Source: Klebsiella sp. RIT-PI-d (GTDB lineage Bacteria; Pseudomonadota; Gammaproteobacteria; Enterobacterales; Enterobacteriaceae). Taken from it: a stretch of 64,000 nt of DNA. Positions 43,901-58,083 of the stretch are shown here, piece after piece. The stretch is from contig NZ_LGIT01000012.1 in the NCBI RefSeq assembly GCF_001187865.1, positions 1 to 64,000 of the forward strand, written 5' to 3'. The first letter of the stretch is position 1, and every line of letters begins with the position of its first letter. The notes beneath the pieces are model-generated. The model was not told the DNA's origin, did not search any database, and saw nothing but the letters and a program-made list of their open reading frames with translations. The translations under genes and the position numbers were made by a program.

Positions 43901-45419
43901 GCAGCTGATTTTTGACCTGAAACAGGTTAATCCAAAAGCTATGATCTCAGTGAAGCTGGTCTCAGAGCCGGGCGTTGGCACCATTGCCACCGGGGTGGCA
44001 AAAGCCTATGCCGATCTGATTACTATTGCCGGTTACGACGGCGGTACCGGCGCCAGTCCGCTCTCCTCGGTGAAATATGCCGGTTGTCCGTGGGAGCTGG
44101 GGCTGGTTGAAACGCAGCAGGCGCTGGTGTCGAACGGGTTGCGTCACAAAATTCGGTTGCAGATCGACGGCGGTCTGAAAACCGGGCAGGACATTATTAA
44201 AGCCGCTATTTTGGGCGCAGAAAGCTTCGGTTTTGGTACCGGACCGATGGTTGCGCTGGGCTGTAAATATCTGCGTATTTGTCATCTGAACAACTGCGCG
44301 ACCGGCGTGGCAACTCAGGATGAAAAACTGCGTAAAAACCATTATCACGGCCTGCCGTTCAAAGTGACCAACTACTTTGAATTTATTGCCCGGGAAACGC
44401 GTGAACTGATGGCGCAGCTTGGCGTGAAACGTCTGGTGGATCTGATTGGCCGCACCGATCTGCTTAAAGAGCTGGAAGGGTTTACCGCTAAACAGCAGAA
44501 ACTTGATTTAGGCAAACTGCTGGAAACCGCTGAGCCGCATCCGGGTAAAGCGCTTTATTGTACCGAGCACAATCCGCCTTTTGATAACGGCGTGCTCAAT
44601 GCGCAACTGCTGGCGAATGCGAAACCGTTTGTCGATGAACGTCAGAGCAAAACGTTCTGGTTTGATATTCGTAATACCGATCGTTCGGTGGGCGCGTTGC
44701 TCTCGGGGTATATCGCACAAACCCACGGCGATCAGGGGCTGGCTGCCGATCCGATCAAAGCGTACTTCAGCGGCACAGCAGGCCAGAGCTTTGGCGTGTG
44801 GAACGCGGGCGGTGTCGAACTGTATTTGACCGGCGATGCTAACGACTATGTGGGTAAAGGCATGGCAGGCGGGCTGTTGGCCGTTCGCCCACCGGTAGGG
44901 TCCTCTTTCCGCAGCCACGAAGCCACCATCATCGGTAATACCTGCTTGTACGGTGCAACCGGCGGTCGTCTGTATGCAGCAGGTCGTGCGGGCGAGCGTT
45001 TCGGCGTACGTAACTCTGGTGCGATTACCGTAGTTGAAGGTATCGGTGATAACGGCTGTGAATATATGACCGGCGGTATTGTCTGTATTCTCGGCAAAAC
45101 GGGCGTTAACTTCGGCGCGGGCATGACGGGCGGTTTCGCCTATGTGCTGGATGAAAACGGCGAGTTCCGCAAGCGCGTAAACCCGGAGCTGGTGGAAGTA
45201 TTGAGCGTTGACGATCTCGCTATTCACGAGGAGCACCTCCGCGGCTTAATCACTGAACATGTTCAGCATACCGGTTCACAACGTGGCGAAGAGATCCTGG
45301 CGCACTGGTCCACCTTCTCGACGAAATTTGCGCTGGTTAAACCGAAGTCCAGCGATGTTAAAGCACTGTTGGGTCACCGTAGTCGTAGCGCAGCAGAGCT
45401 GCGTGTGCAGGCGCAGTAA
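40959..45419 (+). CDS. gltB: glutamate synthase (NADPH) large subunit
   Basis: 1486 residues. Transfers the glutamine amide nitrogen to 2-oxoglutarate to give two glutamates. After an 11-residue propeptide ([11 protein letters not shown]) comes the N-terminal nucleophile Cys12 (CGFGLIAH) of the glutaminase domain (12-430). The central domain, FMN synthase domain (about 830-1200) and 3Fe-4S cysteines Cys1102, Cys1108 and Cys1113 ([12 protein letters not shown]) follow, then the beta-helix GXGXG domain. The start is ATG 40959 with GGGGAGG upstream; a stop codon (TAG at 40935) in frame rules out the longer propeptide once annotated in E. coli. Operon with gltD, 9 bp away. Confidence 0.98.
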   Translation: MLYDKSLEKDNCGFGLIAHIEGEPSHKVVRTAIHALARMQHRGAILADGKTGDGCGLLLQKPDRFFRIVAEERGWRLAKNYAVGMLFLNKDPERAKAARAIVEEELQQETLSIVGWREVPTNDGVLGEIALSSMPRIEQIFVNAPAGWRPRDMERRLFIARRRIEKRLQEDKDFYVCSLSNLVNIYKGLCMPADLPRFYLDLADLRLESAICLFHQRFSTNTVPRWPLAQPFRYLAHNGEINTITGNRQWARARTYKFKTPLIPDLHDAAPFVNETGSDSSSMDNMLELLLAGGMDIVRAMRLLVPPAWQNNPDMDPELRAFFDFNSMHMEPWDGPAGIVMSDGRFAACNLDRNGLRPARYVITKDKLITCASEVGIWDYQPDEVVEKGRVGPGELMVIDTRGGRILHSAETDDDLKSRHPYKEWMEKNVRRLVPFEDLSDDQVGQREMDDDLLASYQKQFNYSAEELDSVIRVLGENGQEAVGSMGDDTPFAVLSSQPRIIYDYFRQQFAQVTNPPIDPLREAHVMSLATSIGREMNVFCEAEGQAHRLTFKSPILLYSDFKQLTTMTEHHYRADVLDITFDVTETSLEDTVNALCDKAEQMVRDGTVLLVLSDRNIAKNRLPVPAPMAVGAIQTRLVDKSLRCDANIIVETASVRDPHHFAVLLGFGATAIYPYLAYETLAKLVDSKAIEKAYRTVMLNYRNGINKGLYKIMSKMGISTVASYRCSKLFEAVGLHKDVSSLCFQGAISRIGGAGFSDFQQDLLNLSKRAWLARKPLDQGGLLKYVHGGEYHAYNPDVVRTLQQAVQSGEYSDYQQYAKLVNERPAAALRDLLAINPGADAVNIDDVEPATELFKRFDTAAMSIGALSPEAHEALAEAMNSIGGNSNSGEGGEDPARYGTNKVSRIKQVASGRFGVTPAYLVNADVIQIKVAQGAKPGEGGQLPGDKVTPYIAKLRYSVPGVTLISPPPHHDIYSIEDLAQLIFDLKQVNPKAMISVKLVSEPGVGTIATGVAKAYADLITIAGYDGGTGASPLSSVKYAGCPWELGLVETQQALVSNGLRHKIRLQIDGGLKTGQDIIKAAILGAESFGFGTGPMVALGCKYLRICHLNNCATGVATQDEKLRKNHYHGLPFKVTNYFEFIARETRELMAQLGVKRLVDLIGRTDLLKELEGFTAKQQKLDLGKLLETAEPHPGKALYCTEHNPPFDNGVLNAQLLANAKPFVDERQSKTFWFDIRNTDRSVGALLSGYIAQTHGDQGLAADPIKAYFSGTAGQSFGVWNAGGVELYLTGDANDYVGKGMAGGLLAVRPPVGSSFRSHEATIIGNTCLYGATGGRLYAAGRAGERFGVRNSGAITVVEGIGDNGCEYMTGGIVCILGKTGVNFGAGMTGGFAYVLDENGEFRKRVNPELVEVLSVDDLAIHEEHLRGLITEHVQHTGSQRGEEILAHWSTFSTKFALVKPKSSDVKALLGHRSRSAAELRVQAQ

Positions 45420-46847
<1,428 letters not shown>

Positions 46848-46856
46848 AACGCTCTG

Positions 46857-46893
46857 GCTCCCCTCTGTAGCATCACGCTGCCAGAGGGGGAGC
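46857..46893 (+). terminator. hairpin after gltD
   Basis: GGCTCCCCTCTG / CAGAGGGGGAGCC with a 14-base loop, 10 bp after the stop. There is little T run. Confidence 0.7.
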
Positions 46894-47050
46894 CAACATT
46901 CTGCTTTTGTCGATTATTCTCTGAAAGCAGCTCGCAAACTCTGCTGCAACTCAATGTAATACCTACAACTCGTATTGACTGCCCGGGGCCCTGAGCGCAT
47001 TGATGTCGGCATATTTTTATGCCGGTAACGATCAAGACAGGGACGAAACA

Positions 47051-48136
47051 ATGGCACTTACCTCCACTCAACATGCTGATGATTATCAGCAAATCCATGA
47101 CGATATTATTCAGCTGCTCGACACTGCCCGTACGGAGACCGTTCGCACAATTAATGCGCTGATGACGGCCACCTACTGGGAGATTGGTCGGCGGATCGTG
47201 GAGTTCGAACAGGGCGGCGAAGCGCGGGCAGCGTACGGCACGCAACTTATTGAACGGCTATCTGTTGATTTGAGTCAGCGTTATAAACGCGGCTTTTCTA
47301 CCAGAAACCTATGGCAGTTTCGCAATTTTTATCTTTACTTTCAAAATATTGGAATTCTGCAGACAGTGTCTGCGGAATCATCAAACATTATTCAACTCGC
47401 TAAAGCTTTCCCGCTTCCCTGGTCAGCTTACGTACGTCTTCTTGCGGTTAAAAACGCTGAGGCGCGCACTTTTTATGAAAAAGAGACGTTACGTAACGGC
47501 TGGTCGGTACGGCAGCTCGACAGACAAATCACCACTCAGTTTTACGAACGAACGTTGATCTCCCACGACAAAACAGCGATGTTGCAGCAGGCTGCACCTA
47601 TCGTGGCTACCATGACGCCTGAGCAAGCCATACGCGATCCTTTTATTCTCGAATTTCTCGATCTGAAAGATGAGTATTCAGAGTCCGATCTTGAAGATGC
47701 GCTGGTGAACCACCTGATGGATTTTATGCTGGAACTTGGTGACGATTTTGCTTTTGTAGGTCGCCAGCATCGATTACGCATTGACGATAACTGGTTTCGC
47801 ATCGACCTGCTGTTTTTTCATCGCCGTTTACGCTGTTTGCTGGTGGTGGATCTGAAGGTCGGCAAGTTCAGCTACGCTGATGCCGGGCAAATGAATATGT
47901 ACCTGAACTATGCCAAAGAGCACTGGACAATGCCGGGAGAGAATCCGCCGGTGGGGTTGATCCTTTGCGCAGAAAAAGGTACAGGTGAGGCCCACTATGC
48001 GCTTAGCGGTTTGCCTCATACCGTTCTGACAAGCGAGTACAAAATGCAGTTACCTGACGAGAAATTACTGGCTGACGAACTTGCCCGTTCACAAAAGTTG
48101 CTTGAAGAGAAAAAAGCCCATTCGCCAGACGCATAG
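47051..48136 (+). CDS. yhcG: YhcG-like PDDEXK nuclease, DUF1016
   Basis: 361 residues from ATG 47051 (MALTSTQHADD). N-terminal DUF1016_N helical region (about 10-150; SQRYKRGFSTRNLWQFRNFY). C-terminal PD-(D/E)XK nuclease fold with catalytic FRIDLLFFH ... LLVVDLKVGKF (Asp and DLK at about 265-285), all key residues intact. Orthologues of YhcG are found alone or beside restriction systems; the cellular role is not established, with defence or DNA maintenance proposed. In E. coli yhcG also lies between gltD and sspB, but with nan and other genes that are missing here. Confidence 0.88.
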   Translation: MALTSTQHADDYQQIHDDIIQLLDTARTETVRTINALMTATYWEIGRRIVEFEQGGEARAAYGTQLIERLSVDLSQRYKRGFSTRNLWQFRNFYLYFQNIGILQTVSAESSNIIQLAKAFPLPWSAYVRLLAVKNAEARTFYEKETLRNGWSVRQLDRQITTQFYERTLISHDKTAMLQQAAPIVATMTPEQAIRDPFILEFLDLKDEYSESDLEDALVNHLMDFMLELGDDFAFVGRQHRLRIDDNWFRIDLLFFHRRLRCLLVVDLKVGKFSYADAGQMNMYLNYAKEHWTMPGENPPVGLILCAEKGTGEAHYALSGLPHTVLTSEYKMQLPDEKLLADELARSQKLLEEKKAHSPDA

Positions 48137-48163
48137 CGTTTTACGGCGCACATCTTCAGATAA

Positions 48164-48187
48164 CAAAACAGGCCCTGTTGGGCCTGT
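48164..48187 (-). terminator. terminator of sspAB
   Basis: Minus strand CAGGCCC (48186-48180) - AACA - GGGCCTG (48175-48169), then TTTTG. It also faces the end of yhcG. Confidence 0.85.
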
Positions 48188-48192
48188 TAGAA

Positions 48193-48690
48193 TTACTTCA
48201 CGACGCGTAACGCCGGACGACCTCCGCGCGGCGGCGGCGGATCGTTATCAGGATCGTTGTCATCCTGATGATCGGGCTTATCGCCGTCGATGACCGACAT
48301 CACCGTTTCGTTTTCACCTTCAGCCTCGCTGTCGTCATTCTGGCTGACAACGTTTTCATCGTAAGCGGCTTCCGGTTCGAACATGGTGCCCGCACCGTTT
48401 TCACGAGCGTAGACCGCCAGCACGGCAGCCAGCGGAACGGACACCTGGCGTGGCACGCCGCCAAAGCGCGCGTTGAAGCGTACTTCGTCGTTAGCCAGTT
48501 CGAGGTTACCTACTGCACGCGGTGCAATATTCAGTACAATTTGCCCGTCGCGTGCATATTCCATCGGGACATGCACGTCGGGCAGTGTCACATCCACTAC
48601 CAGGTGCGGCGTGAGCTGGTTGTCCAGCAGCCATTCATAGAATGCGCGCAGCAGATACGGACGGCGTGGTGTTAATTGTGACAAATCCAT
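48193..48690 (-). CDS. sspB: ClpXP protease specificity-enhancing factor SspB
   Basis: 165 residues. A folded domain (1-110) binds ssrA tags and RseA. A long acidic, disordered linker follows and ends in the ClpX-binding XB motif (RPALRVVK). It delivers tagged substrates to ClpXP. It is 5 bp after sspA in one operon. Confidence 0.97.
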   Translation of the reverse strand: MDLSQLTPRRPYLLRAFYEWLLDNQLTPHLVVDVTLPDVHVPMEYARDGQIVLNIAPRAVGNLELANDEVRFNARFGGVPRQVSVPLAAVLAVYARENGAGTMFEPEAAYDENVVSQNDDSEAEGENETVMSVIDGDKPDHQDDNDPDNDPPPPRGGRPALRVVK

Positions 48691-48695
48691 ACTAA

Positions 48696-49334
48696 TCAGC
48701 CCCGACCAAGACGTATTTCACGCTCGGCTTCCGTCAGAGAGGCAAGGAACGAGTCGCGTTCAAATACGCGAGTCATATACCCTTTCAACTCTTTGGCACC
48801 TGCGCCGCTGAATTCAATGCCGAGCAGCGGCAAACGCCACAGCAGCGGTGCGAGGTAGCAGTCTACCAGGCTAAATTCATCGCTCAGGAAGTAAGGTTTC
48901 TGGCCGAATACTGGCGCAATCGCCTGCAGTTCTTCACGCAGTTGCTTGCGGGCATTGTCAGCTTCGGAAGAGGAACCGTTTACGATGATGTTCATCAGCG
49001 TATACCAGTCTTTCTCGACGCGATGCATGTAAAGGCGGCTTTCACCACGAGCAACCGGGTAAACCGGCATCAGTGGCGGATGAGGAAAACGCTCATCCAG
49101 ATACTCCATAATGATGCGAGATTCCCATAGGGTCAGCTCACGATCTACCAGTGTCGGGACGCTCTGATTAGGGTTAAGGTCAATCAGATCCTGAGGAGGA
49201 TTGTCCTTTTCCACATGCTCGATCTCAAAACTCACACCTTTTTCAGCCAGCACAATGCGGACCTGATGGCTATAGATGTCAGTAGGACCAGAAAACAGCG
49301 TCATTACCGAACGTTTGTTGGCAGCGACAGCCAT
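48696..49334 (-). CDS. sspA: stringent starvation protein A
   Basis: 212 residues with a glutathione S-transferase-like fold (N-terminal thioredoxin part MTLFSGPTDIYSHQVR, helical C-terminal part) but no GST activity. It binds the sigma70 RNA polymerase holoenzyme, lowers H-NS levels and supports stationary-phase acid tolerance. AGGTTTTC lies before the ATG. Confidence 0.97.
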   Translation of the reverse strand: MAVAANKRSVMTLFSGPTDIYSHQVRIVLAEKGVSFEIEHVEKDNPPQDLIDLNPNQSVPTLVDRELTLWESRIIMEYLDERFPHPPLMPVYPVARGESRLYMHRVEKDWYTLMNIIVNGSSSEADNARKQLREELQAIAPVFGQKPYFLSDEFSLVDCYLAPLLWRLPLLGIEFSGAGAKELKGYMTRVFERDSFLASLTEAEREIRLGRG

Positions 49335-49640
49335 GAAAACCTCCAGGTATATTCAGAATTTACTGCTGTCAGTCACACAGTGCGACTGACCAGATGTTTA
49401 CGCCTCAATTCCGTTGAACGACATTCCTGTTCAGTTAGTAAACAAAAAATGAACAATCCCCGGTATTTGGGCAGAAAATTGGATGATAGTTTACCAGATT
49501 TTGGCACCTTTGTGGTGAGGGTATTCTGGAAATGTAGAAAAAGAAGCAGGGATTACGACATAAAGACGATAATGTCGCGGGAGGTTGCGCATAAAAAAAC
49601 CCGCCGAAGCGGGTTTTTTGCGCATCGATATAAATATCGA
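49335..49640. other. gap between rpsI and sspA
   Basis: 306 bp with the sspA promoter region (minus strand) and the rpsI terminator. No gene is seen. Confidence 0.7.
49593..49620 (-). terminator. terminator of rplM-rpsI
   Basis: AACCCGC-CGAA-GCGGGTT with T/A runs on both sides, so it can work in both directions. Confidence 0.9.
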
Positions 49641-50036
<396 letters not shown>

Positions 50037-50048
50037 CTATAATCCCGA

Positions 50049-50647
<599 letters not shown>

Positions 50648-50717
50648 GAGAAGTCAGGGTCAAAGATCGACCCCTATTTGTGATTTAAACCGGGGTTTTT
50701 TAACGTTCGCGCACCGC

Positions 50718-51842
50718 TTAGGGCATGTGCTCGAGACACAGATACTCTTCGCTTTGCATCTCCTGCAACCGCGACAGGCAGCGACGAAACTCAAATTGCA
50801 GCGCGGTCCCCTGATAAATCGTCTCCAGCGGGCATTCAGCGCTGACCACAAGCTTTACGTGGCGTTCGTAAAACTCATCCACCAGGGCGATAAACCGGCG
50901 CGCCTCACTCTCCATTAGCGGCGTCATCACCGGCACATCAAACAATAATACCGTGTGAAATAAGCGCGAGAGCGCAATATAGTCGTGCTGACTACGCGCA
51001 TCTACGCATAAGGTGGTAAATGAGACCGCCAGCGTCTGGTTTTCGACCCCCAACGTAGCAAAGGGTCGGTGATTAATTTCAAGCTCTGGCGCATGGGTGC
51101 GTTTAGCGCCAGCCAGCGCTAGCCACAGGTTATCCATTTGCTGCTGAGTGTCGGCATCCAGCGGCGATAGCCACAGATGGGCCTGAGTCAGCGTACGCAG
51201 ACGATAATCGATACCGGCATCGACATTCATGATATCGCAATGGGTTTTAATGGCGTCAATAGCCGGTAAAAAGCGCGCCCGCTGTAAACCGTTACGATAC
51301 AGCTCATCCGGTGGAATGTTCGAGGTCGCCACCAGCGTGATACCGCGGGCGAATAAGGCGTTCATTAATCCCCCCAGCAACATGGCATCGGTAATATCGG
51401 AGACGAAAAACTCATCAAAGCACAGGACATCGGTTTCTGCTTTAAACCGGTCGGCAACCCTTTCCAGCGGATCGCTTTCACCCTGCAATGCCGCCAGCTC
51501 CTCATGAACACGCAACATAAAGCGATGAAAGTGCAGGCGCTGCTTACGCGCGCCGGGAAGGCTATGATAGAAAAGATCCATCAGCCAGGTTTTACCGCGC
51601 CCGACGCCGCCCCACATATAGAGTCCGCGTGCAGGGGGCGCTAACTGCTCATCGCTTCGGGTAAGTAGCTTGCTCATTTTCGCCAGCAGCCCTTTTTTTG
51701 GCGAGGCAGGTGCAGAACGCGTTGTCAGTTCCTGCCAGAGGATATCCAGACGATCCACTGCCTTTTGCTGTACGTCGTCGGGTTGGTGAGTGCCTTCACG
51801 CAGGGCCTGTTGATAACGCGATGTCGGTGAAATGCTTTGCAT
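50718..51842 (-). CDS. zapE: cell division ATPase ZapE
   Basis: 374 residues, AFG1-like AAA ATPase. Walker A MWGGVGRGKTWLMD (about 77-90) and Walker B LCFDEFFVSD. It binds FtsZ and destabilises the Z-ring at constriction under anaerobic or stress conditions. Divergent from zapG. Confidence 0.97.
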   Translation of the reverse strand: MQSISPTSRYQQALREGTHQPDDVQQKAVDRLDILWQELTTRSAPASPKKGLLAKMSKLLTRSDEQLAPPARGLYMWGGVGRGKTWLMDLFYHSLPGARKQRLHFHRFMLRVHEELAALQGESDPLERVADRFKAETDVLCFDEFFVSDITDAMLLGGLMNALFARGITLVATSNIPPDELYRNGLQRARFLPAIDAIKTHCDIMNVDAGIDYRLRTLTQAHLWLSPLDADTQQQMDNLWLALAGAKRTHAPELEINHRPFATLGVENQTLAVSFTTLCVDARSQHDYIALSRLFHTVLLFDVPVMTPLMESEARRFIALVDEFYERHVKLVVSAECPLETIYQGTALQFEFRRCLSRLQEMQSEEYLCLEHMP

Positions 51843-52033
51843 GGCTTATTATTATTCCTTGTCGATCGGTGTGCCATTGTTCACGATTGGCGAAAAAAAG
51901 GCCGTTCTACCCTACGCGATGTGCGGCCGGGATTCCACTTCTGAGGATTTAACGGTTATAGTGGCATAATTGGGCGCAGGCATGGAGCCTCGCAGCAAAC
52001 ACCCTAAGGAATCACACACAACGGGAGATGTAC

Positions 52034-52435
52034 ATGACCTGGGAATACGCGCTAATTGGTTTAGTTGTCGGCATCATTATCGGTGCTGTTGCCATGCGTT
52101 TTGGTAATCGTAAATTACGTCAACAGCAGGCTTTGCAGTACGAACTGGAAAAGAACAAAGCAGAGCTGGAAGAGTATCGTGACGAACTGGTCAGCCACTT
52201 TGCCCAGAGCGCTGAATTGCTGGATAACATGGCGCATGATTATCGCCAGCTGTATCAACACATGGCGAAAAGCTCCAGCGCACTTCTGCCGGATATTATG
52301 GCAGCGGAAAATAATCCTTTCCGTAATCGTCTGGCTGAATCAGAAGCAAGTAACGATCAGGCGCCGGTACAAATGCCGCGTGACTATTCGGAAGGTGCTT
52401 CAGGCTTATTGCGTAAAGGTGCCAAACGCGATTAA
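52034..52435 (+). CDS. zapG: Z-ring/divisome-associated protein ZapG (YhcB)
   Basis: 133 residues from ATG 52034 (MTWEYALIG), GGGAG 7 bp before; the in-frame ATG two codons upstream lies inside the spacer. One N-terminal transmembrane helix (6-25), then a coiled coil (about 30-90) and the conserved tail ASNDQAPVQMPRDYSEGASG. It links division and envelope synthesis. Confidence 0.96.
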   Translation: MTWEYALIGLVVGIIIGAVAMRFGNRKLRQQQALQYELEKNKAELEEYRDELVSHFAQSAELLDNMAHDYRQLYQHMAKSSSALLPDIMAAENNPFRNRLAESEASNDQAPVQMPRDYSEGASGLLRKGAKRD

Positions 52436-52601
52436 CTGGCTTTTTTCTTTCTTTATCGGGCGCACGTGTTGCGCCCGCTCCAGCATTGCCTTTCCCAGCT
52501 ATTATTTAATCATTATCGCATTGTGACCCGGCCACATTTTCAATAACATCAAACTGTTTTGGGATGGTCTTCTTTCACTCCAGGTATGAGAGCCAGCATC
52601 A

Positions 52602-53969
52602 ATGAAGAAACAAACCCTGTTGTTGAGTGCTTTAGCGTTAAGTGTCGGGTTATCTCTTTCGGCACCGTTTACGGCTGTTGCGGCACTGCCGTCACAGATC
52701 CCTGGTCAGGCGGCGCTGCCAAGCCTGGCTCCCATGCTGGAAAAAGTACTGCCTGCGGTGGTCAGCGTTCAGGTTGAAGGCACCGCAGTACAGGGTGCAA
52801 AAGTGCCGGAAGAGTTGAAGAAATTTTTCGGCGATGCCGCCCCGAATCAACAGCCGCAGCCTTTTGAAGGGCTTGGCTCCGGCGTGATTATTGATGCTGC
52901 CAAAGGCTATATTCTGACGAATAATCACGTTATTAATCAGGCGCAGAAGATTAACATCCAGCTAAATGATGGTCGCGAGTTTGAAGCCAAATTAATTGGC
53001 AGCGACGATCAGAGCGATATCGCCCTGCTGCAAATTCAGAATGCCACTAACCTGACCCAGATTGCGATTGCTGATTCTGACAAACTGCGCGTCGGTGATT
53101 TTGCGGTGGCGGTGGGTAATCCTTTTGGACTGGGGCAAACCGCAACCTCCGGGATCGTCTCCGCGCTGGGGCGCAGCGGCCTGAATCTGGAAGGACTGGA
53201 AAACTTCATTCAAACCGATGCCTCGATTAATCGCGGTAACTCAGGCGGCGCGTTGCTTAATCTTAACGGCGAGCTGATCGGCATCAATACCGCCATCCTT
53301 GCGCCGAGCGGCGGCAGCGTGGGTATCGGCTTTGCAATCCCCAGTAATATGGCGCGCACGCTGGCTCAACAGCTGATCCAGTTTGGCGAAATTAAACGCG
53401 GTTTACTGGGCATTAAAGGTATGGAGATGTCTTCGGACATTGCTAAAGCCTTCAATCTGAACGTCACACGCGGCGCATTTGTCAGCGAAGTCTTACGCAA
53501 TTCCGGCTCGGCAAAGGCGGGAATAAAATCGGGTGATGTGATCGTCAGCCTTAATGATAAACCGTTAAACAGCTTTGCCGAATTACGTTCGCGCATCGCA
53601 ACCACCGCGCCGGGCAGCAAAGTGAAGCTTGGACTGCTACGCGACGGCAAGCCGCTGGACGTGGAGGTTACGCTTGATAAGAGCACGTCCTCGTCTGCCA
53701 GCGCCGAGATGATTGCGCCTGCCTTGCAGGGGGCGAAGCTGAGCGACGGTCAGTTAAAAGACGGCACTAAGGGCATCACGGTGGATGAGGTTGAAAAAGA
53801 CAGTGCGGCAGCTCAGGTCGGACTGCATAAAGGCGATGTGATCACCGGTCTAAACCGGCAGCGTATCCAGTCTATCGCTGAAATGCGCAAAGCACTGGAA
53901 ACGAAACCACCGGTGATTGCGCTGAATATTGTGCGCGGAAATGAGAGCATCTATCTGCTTCTGCGTTAA
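52602..53969 (+). CDS. degQ: periplasmic serine endoprotease DegQ
   Basis: 455 residues. Signal peptide 1-27, HtrA protease domain with the catalytic His in TNNHVIN, Asp in QSDIALLQ and Ser in RGNSGGALL, and two PDZ domains (about 255-350 and 360-455). It degrades unfolded periplasmic proteins. Followed 90 bp on by degS. Confidence 0.98.
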   Translation: MKKQTLLLSALALSVGLSLSAPFTAVAALPSQIPGQAALPSLAPMLEKVLPAVVSVQVEGTAVQGAKVPEELKKFFGDAAPNQQPQPFEGLGSGVIIDAAKGYILTNNHVINQAQKINIQLNDGREFEAKLIGSDDQSDIALLQIQNATNLTQIAIADSDKLRVGDFAVAVGNPFGLGQTATSGIVSALGRSGLNLEGLENFIQTDASINRGNSGGALLNLNGELIGINTAILAPSGGSVGIGFAIPSNMARTLAQQLIQFGEIKRGLLGIKGMEMSSDIAKAFNLNVTRGAFVSEVLRNSGSAKAGIKSGDVIVSLNDKPLNSFAELRSRIATTAPGSKVKLGLLRDGKPLDVEVTLDKSTSSSASAEMIAPALQGAKLSDGQLKDGTKGITVDEVEKDSAAAQVGLHKGDVITGLNRQRIQSIAEMRKALETKPPVIALNIVRGNESIYLLLR

Positions 53970-54059
53970 CGGTTGGCACCTGCGGACATCGCCCGGCATG
54001 GGATGTCCGCATAAGTCGTGCTATGCTGCGACGGTTTACTTATCAATGATATCCGCATC

Positions 54060-55127
54060 ATGCTTGTGAAGCTTTTACGCTCGGTGGCTATTGGTTTAAT
54101 TGTCGGCGGTCTTTTACTGGCGGCTATGCCTTCTTTACGCCAGTGGAACGTCCACTCTACGCCCAAATATGACAGCACTGATGAATCACCTGTCAGCTAC
54201 AATCAGGCCGTGCGCCGCGCCGCGCCTGCGGTGGTGAACGTTTATAATCGCGGCATGAACACCTCCAGTCATAATCAACTCGAAATCCGTACGCTCGGAT
54301 CCGGCGTGATTATGGATGAGCGTGGCTACATTGTTACCAATAAACACGTCATTAATGATGCGGACCAGATCATCGTTGCGCTCCAGGACGGACGCGTTTT
54401 TGAAGCATTGCTGGTAGGCTCAGACAGCCTGACCGATCTGGCCGTGCTCAAAATTACCGCCAGCGCAGGTCTGCCGGTGATCCCAATTAACCGTAAGCGA
54501 ACACCGCACATCGGTGACGTCGTTCTGGCGATTGGCAATCCTTATAACCTTGGGCAGACCATCACCCAGGGGATCATCAGCGCGACGGGACGTATCGGCC
54601 TTAATCCATCGGGTCGGCAGAACTTCCTGCAAACTGACGCCTCTATCAACCACGGTAACTCCGGTGGCGCACTCATTAACTCGCTTGGCGAGCTGATGGG
54701 CATCAATACCCTCTCTTTTGATAAAAGTAATGACGGCGAAACGCCTGAGGGGATTGGTTTTGCCATCCCCTTCCAGCTGGCAACTAAAATTATGGATAAG
54801 CTGATCCGCGATGGCCGCGTGATCCGCGGTTATATCGGTATTGGTGGCCGTGAGATTGCCCCGCTTCACGCCCAGGGAGCCGGAATCGATCAGATTCAGG
54901 GGATTGTAGTCAATGAAGTTTCGCCTGGCGGCCCGGCAGCAGAAGCCGGCATTCAGGTTAACGATGTCATTGTCTCGGTAAATACCAAACCGGCAGTTTC
55001 TGCGCTGGAAACAATGGATCAGGTGGCGGAGATCCGTCCAGGTTCAGTGATCCCGGTGGAAGTGATGCGTGAAGATAAAAAGCTGGAGCTGAATGTCACG
55101 ATTCAGGAATACCCGGCAACCGAGTAG
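54060..55127 (+). CDS. degS: inner membrane-anchored protease DegS
   Basis: 355 residues from ATG 54060, the E. coli length. One N-terminal transmembrane anchor (5-25), protease domain with His (VTNKHVIN), Asp (SLTDLAVL) and Ser (HGNSGGALI), and one PDZ domain. It cleaves RseA when unfolded porin C-termini bind the PDZ, starting the sigmaE response. SspB in this same window binds the resulting RseA fragment. Confidence 0.98.
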   Translation: MLVKLLRSVAIGLIVGGLLLAAMPSLRQWNVHSTPKYDSTDESPVSYNQAVRRAAPAVVNVYNRGMNTSSHNQLEIRTLGSGVIMDERGYIVTNKHVINDADQIIVALQDGRVFEALLVGSDSLTDLAVLKITASAGLPVIPINRKRTPHIGDVVLAIGNPYNLGQTITQGIISATGRIGLNPSGRQNFLQTDASINHGNSGGALINSLGELMGINTLSFDKSNDGETPEGIGFAIPFQLATKIMDKLIRDGRVIRGYIGIGGREIAPLHAQGAGIDQIQGIVVNEVSPGGPAAEAGIQVNDVIVSVNTKPAVSALETMDQVAEIRPGSVIPVEVMREDKKLELNVTIQEYPATE

Positions 55128-55187
55128 GCATAGCAGAGCCGACTTACCAGACCTGTAAAAAAATTTACCGGCAACGCGTTTTACATC

Positions 55188-55224
55188 GGATGCAGGCCCG
55201 GTAAGCAGGACGCTACCGGGCTAT
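55188..55224. repeat. REP element between degS and mdh
   Basis: GCAGGCCCGGTAAGC ... GCTACCGGGC, a REP-type palindrome with CCCGGTA/TACCGGG arms between convergent genes. Confidence 0.78.
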
Positions 55225-55242
55225 CTATTGCGAAGGGCGATC

Positions 55243-57072
<1,830 letters not shown>

Positions 57073-57450
57073 CCCACCCTTCCCTTCAGGGCATTCTGGA
57101 GGGGAATCTGCTGTTCTCGTCTGAAAACCTCATAATCACCTGCTTTTAATTTAACACTTAGTGCGATATACGGCCTCAAAACATTCACGCAGTGAATAAT
57201 TCTTGTGGAAAAAGCACAAAAAAACAAATTCCATCAAGTCGTTGATAAGCAATACTTTATTGTCAATTCACTGCCTAAAAAGCCGGCTTTTTATTCCATT
57301 CAGTTATAGGTCCAAACATTCTTAAAACTTATTAACTAATGTTATAGTTAGTCTGGTATTAATTTTCCGCGTTATTAGTGTATACTTGATTTTGTGATGG
57401 GGGTCACGAAATAAGACCCTTACGAAAAAATTCGAGACGAGGTTAATACC
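57073..57450. other. gap between argR and yhcN
   Basis: 378 bp, AT-rich, with no gene seen. GCCTAAAAAGCCGGCTTTTTATTCC (about 57272-57296) holds a short AAAAAGCC/GGCTTTTT hairpin with a T run that may end argR transcription. The yhcN promoter lies in the last 150 bp. Confidence 0.55.
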
Positions 57451-57714
57451 ATGAAAATTAAAACAACTGTTGCAACACTGAGCCTGCTTTCCGTTCTCTC
57501 TTTTGGTGCATTTGCCGCAGATTCTCTCTCCAGCGATCAGGCACTGAACCGCGAAGCTATCGGCACGGTATCGGTCGGAGCCATCGGTACCGCGCCAATG
57601 GATATGCGTGAAATGCTGGACCAGAAAGCTGCTGAGCAAGGCGCATCTGCCTACCGCATTATCGAAGCGCGTACCGGTGACCACTGGCACGCCACCGCAG
57701 AACTTTATAAGTAA
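57451..57714 (+). CDS. yhcN: YhcN, DUF1471 (YdgH/BhsA/McbA-like) periplasmic stress protein
   Basis: 87 residues. Signal peptide 1-22 (ending GAFA), then the small DUF1471 alpha/beta fold with REAIGTVSV and the C-terminal HATAELYK characteristic of the family. In E. coli it is linked to acid and peroxide stress responses. A GC-rich hairpin with T run (GCCCCCGCTCGCCGGGGGCTTTTTT at about 57741-57766) follows as terminator. Confidence 0.93.
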   Translation: MKIKTTVATLSLLSVLSFGAFAADSLSSDQALNREAIGTVSVGAIGTAPMDMREMLDQKAAEQGASAYRIIEARTGDHWHATAELYK

Positions 57715-57740
57715 ACCCTCGTCGTCGAGACTGACGACTT

Positions 57741-57767
57741 GCCCCCGCTCGCCGGGGGCTTTTTTAT
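57741..57767 (+). terminator. terminator after yhcN
   Basis: GCCCCCG / CGGGGGC stem with a short loop and TTTTTT; it also faces the end of yhcO. Confidence 0.88.
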
Positions 57768-58040
57768 TTACTGGCGTACATTAAAGCGTAACTGTCCTTC
57801 CAGCTCCTCTTCTGCCTCATCAAATAACAAAATCAGCGCGCCGTAACGTCGACGTCTTGCCTCATTAAGGTGGATGAAATTGATTTCCAGCGGTAGCGGC
57901 AATACATTGCCCATAACCCATTCCCACAGTGAATCCAGATCGTCCACTTGTCCCTCATTGAGAGCAAATACGCGCGTAAATTCACGGTAGAAGTCGTTTT
58001 GATTTTTTATTGTCGTAAAGTCAAAAGTATACGTTTTCAT
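57768..58040 (-). CDS. yhcO: YhcO, barstar-family ribonuclease inhibitor-like protein
   Basis: 90 residues with the barstar pattern (N-terminal [27 protein letters not shown] at about 36-45, and alpha/beta alternation). No cognate barnase-like RNase gene is in the window. Function in enterobacteria is unproven. Confidence 0.92.
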   Translation of the reverse strand: MKTYTFDFTTIKNQNDFYREFTRVFALNEGQVDDLDSLWEWVMGNVLPLPLEINFIHLNEARRRRYGALILLFDEAEEELEGQLRFNVRQ

Positions 58041-58083
58041 TGCCCGGTCCAGACCTGATGGGCGGTGTCACCCGCCCGGCTGC

